This document shows, piece by piece, positions 62,689-64,000 of a DNA stretch of 64,000 nt. The stretch's first letter is position 1, and every line of letters starts with the position of its first letter. Source of the DNA: Phenylobacterium sp. GTDB lineage: Bacteria > Pseudomonadota > Alphaproteobacteria > Caulobacterales > Caulobacteraceae. The notes under the pieces are model-generated. The model worked only from the letters and a program-made list of their open reading frames with translations. It searched no databases and was not told the origin of the DNA. The stretch spans positions 186,001 through 250,000 of the forward strand of contig NZ_JAHBYD010000002.1 of assembly GCF_019636135.1 (NCBI RefSeq), read 5' to 3'. Both the position numbers and the translations under genes were made by a program.

Positions 62689-64000
62689 ATGGAGCGGCTT
62701 CGCCATCGGGCGCAGCGTATGGGCCGCAAGGCGCGCTGGTGCCTGCTCGCCATGGCGACCACGGCGCTTTCGCCGACCGGTCTGACCTGGGCGCAGCCGG
62801 CGCCTGCGTCTCAGGCGGGCGTTCCGGGCACCAGCGCTGCGGAAGTGAACCCGTCCAGCCGGATCACGCGCCCGCCGCCGCGCCGTTCGAGCGGCGCATT
62901 CACGCCTGAACCGCCCGGCCCCTGCCCGCTCGAAGGCTCCGACGTCCAGGTGACGCTGAATTCGGTGACGTTCCAGGGCGCGACCGCCGTCGGCCCCGAC
63001 CGGCTGCGTTCGGCCTACGCCGATGTCCTGGGCAAGCCGCAGTCCGTCGCCGTGATCTGCCAGATCCGCGACCGCGCCGCCCGCATCGTCTTCGACTCGG
63101 GCGTGCTCGCGCGGGTGGAGATTCCGGAGCAGCGGATCGCCGGCGGCGCGCTGGTGCTGGAGGTGATCGAGGCGCACGTGGTCAACGTCCGCGTCCGCGG
63201 CGACGTGGGTCCGGCGCAGGCCGCCGTAGAGCGCTACGCCGAGAAGCTGCGCGGCATGAAGCCGTTCGACATGGCCAAGGCCCAGCGCTACCTGCTGCTG
63301 GCCTCGGACGTTCCGGGCATCCGGGCCCGGGCGGCGGTGCGGCCCTCGACCAGCGCCGAGCGCGGCGCGGTCGACATCGACATCACGGTCTCCAAGGAAG
63401 GCCCCGACGTCTTCGCCAATGTGCAGAACACCGGCTCCAGGCAGGTGGGCCGCTGGGGCGGCCTCGTGCGCGGCGAGTTCGCCGGCTACACGGAATACGG
63501 CGAGTCCACCGCGCTCACGGCCTTCCACACGCTCGATTCGAACGAGCAGTGGCTGGTGCAGATCGCCGAGACGGCCCGCTTCGGCGGCGAGGGCCTGGTG
63601 GGGCGCGGTTCGTTCACCTACGGCGAGAGCCGGCCGGGCGATTTCCTCAAGCCGCTGGACCTCAAGAGCAAGTCGGTGGTCGGCAACCTCGAGGCGGCCT
63701 ACCCGATCATCCGCTCGCGCAGCCAGAACCTGAACGTCGCCGGCGGCTTCGACATCATCGACCAGAAGACCCGCCCGTCCGGCGCGACCCTGCTCAGCCA
63801 CGACAAGCTGCGCGTCCTCTACGCCCGCCTGGACGGCGACTACCGCACCGAGATCGGCGGCCGCCCGGTGCTGACCAGCGGCGCGGTCAGCCTGCGCAAG
63901 GGCCTCGACGTGTTCGGCGCCAGCGACGCCGGCGATCCGCTGCTGACCCGCGCGTTCGGCAAGCCCGAGGCCTGGGTGGTGCGCGCCCAGGGCGGCGGCG
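62689..64000 (+). CDS. ShlB/FhaC/HecB-family two-partner-secretion transporter, 3' end cut off
   Basis: An outer-membrane TpsB transporter open from the ATG at 62689 to the window edge (437 codons seen). After a basic signal peptide (cleavage near TWAQPAPA) and a Pro-rich linker (PRRSSGAFTPEPPGPCPL), a POTRA_2 domain runs to about residue 165, the ShlB POTRA/barrel junction follows (VDIDITVSKEGPDVFANVQNTGSRQVGRW), and then the barrel begins. Such proteins export large beta-helical TpsA proteins, whose gene would be expected downstream, outside the window. It is divergent from the multiheme operon. Confidence 0.85.
   Translation, partial: MERLRHRAQRMGRKARWCLLAMATTALSPTGLTWAQPAPASQAGVPGTSAAEVNPSSRITRPPPRRSSGAFTPEPPGPCPLEGSDVQVTLNSVTFQGATAVGPDRLRSAYADVLGKPQSVAVICQIRDRAARIVFDSGVLARVEIPEQRIAGGALVLEVIEAHVVNVRVRGDVGPAQAAVERYAEKLRGMKPFDMAKAQRYLLLASDVPGIRARAAVRPSTSAERGAVDIDITVSKEGPDVFANVQNTGSRQVGRWGGLVRGEFAGYTEYGESTALTAFHTLDSNEQWLVQIAETARFGGEGLVGRGSFTYGESRPGDFLKPLDLKSKSVVGNLEAAYPIIRSRSQNLNVAGGFDIIDQKTRPSGATLLSHDKLRVLYARLDGDYRTEIGGRPVLTSGAVSLRKGLDVFGASDAGDPLLTRAFGKPEAWVVRAQGGG

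Overview
The window is about 70% GC, densely coded chromosome from an alphaproteobacterium. HspQ, a guaB/rlmE/ppx housekeeping block, TamA-TamB, a Ccm system I cytochrome c maturation operon and a PstSCAB-PhoU-PhoB-PhoR regulon all fit. Gene style and the TCATCCCGG-ended intergenic palindromes suggest Caulobacterales (Phenylobacterium/Caulobacter-like), but this is a guess without a search. I saw no rRNA, tRNA, CRISPR array, transposase or integrase.

Layout. 1-10.4 kb: housekeeping genes (RsmB-family methyltransferase cut by the left edge, MAPEG protein, guaB, a methyltransferase divergent from a LysR regulator, rlmE-ppx, hspQ, a CocE/NonD hydrolase, phhA). 10.5-16.5 kb: tamA-tamB. 16.7-20.3 kb: the conserved trio ATP-grasp / alpha-E / transglutaminase. 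20.7-33.5 kb: a phosphate island with pstS-C-A-B-phoU, a DUF47-pit pair, a second pstS, a phosphate-type porin, a metallophosphoesterase resembling the lipid-remodelling phospholipase PlcP, phoB, a second phoU and a soluble-looking phoR. At least five Pho boxes built on 11-bp-phased CTGTCGC-like repeats tie it together. 33.5-37.7 kb: ccmF-G-H-I, with phoR at its tail.

37.8-43.0 kb, divergent from ccmF: a three-gene redox module made of (i) a flavoprotein fused to two cyclic-nucleotide-binding domains and a four-cluster ferredoxin, (ii) a five-helix di-heme cytochrome b, and (iii) a membrane protein with a cytoplasmic FHA domain and ten periplasmic c-hemes. 43.1-52.97 kb: a VapBC-like pair, gdhA, an acetolactate-synthase-like enzyme with an aldehyde dehydrogenase, a CpdA-like phosphodiesterase next to a CHASE2 class III cyclase with an altered active site, and a sulfatase.

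53.2-62.5 kb: a tight four-gene operon (minus strand) encoding a c554-like pentaheme cytochrome, a GlcG/HbpS-like lipoprotein, an outer-membrane beta-barrel and a 1325-residue decaheme/LVIVD-repeat protein. Divergent from it is a TpsB (ShlB/FhaC) transporter cut by the right edge. The two multiheme loci are the best candidates for an undescribed electron-transfer system: one looks like an inner-membrane input module under second-messenger and phosphopeptide control, the other like an envelope or outer-membrane conduit. That they work together is inference only.
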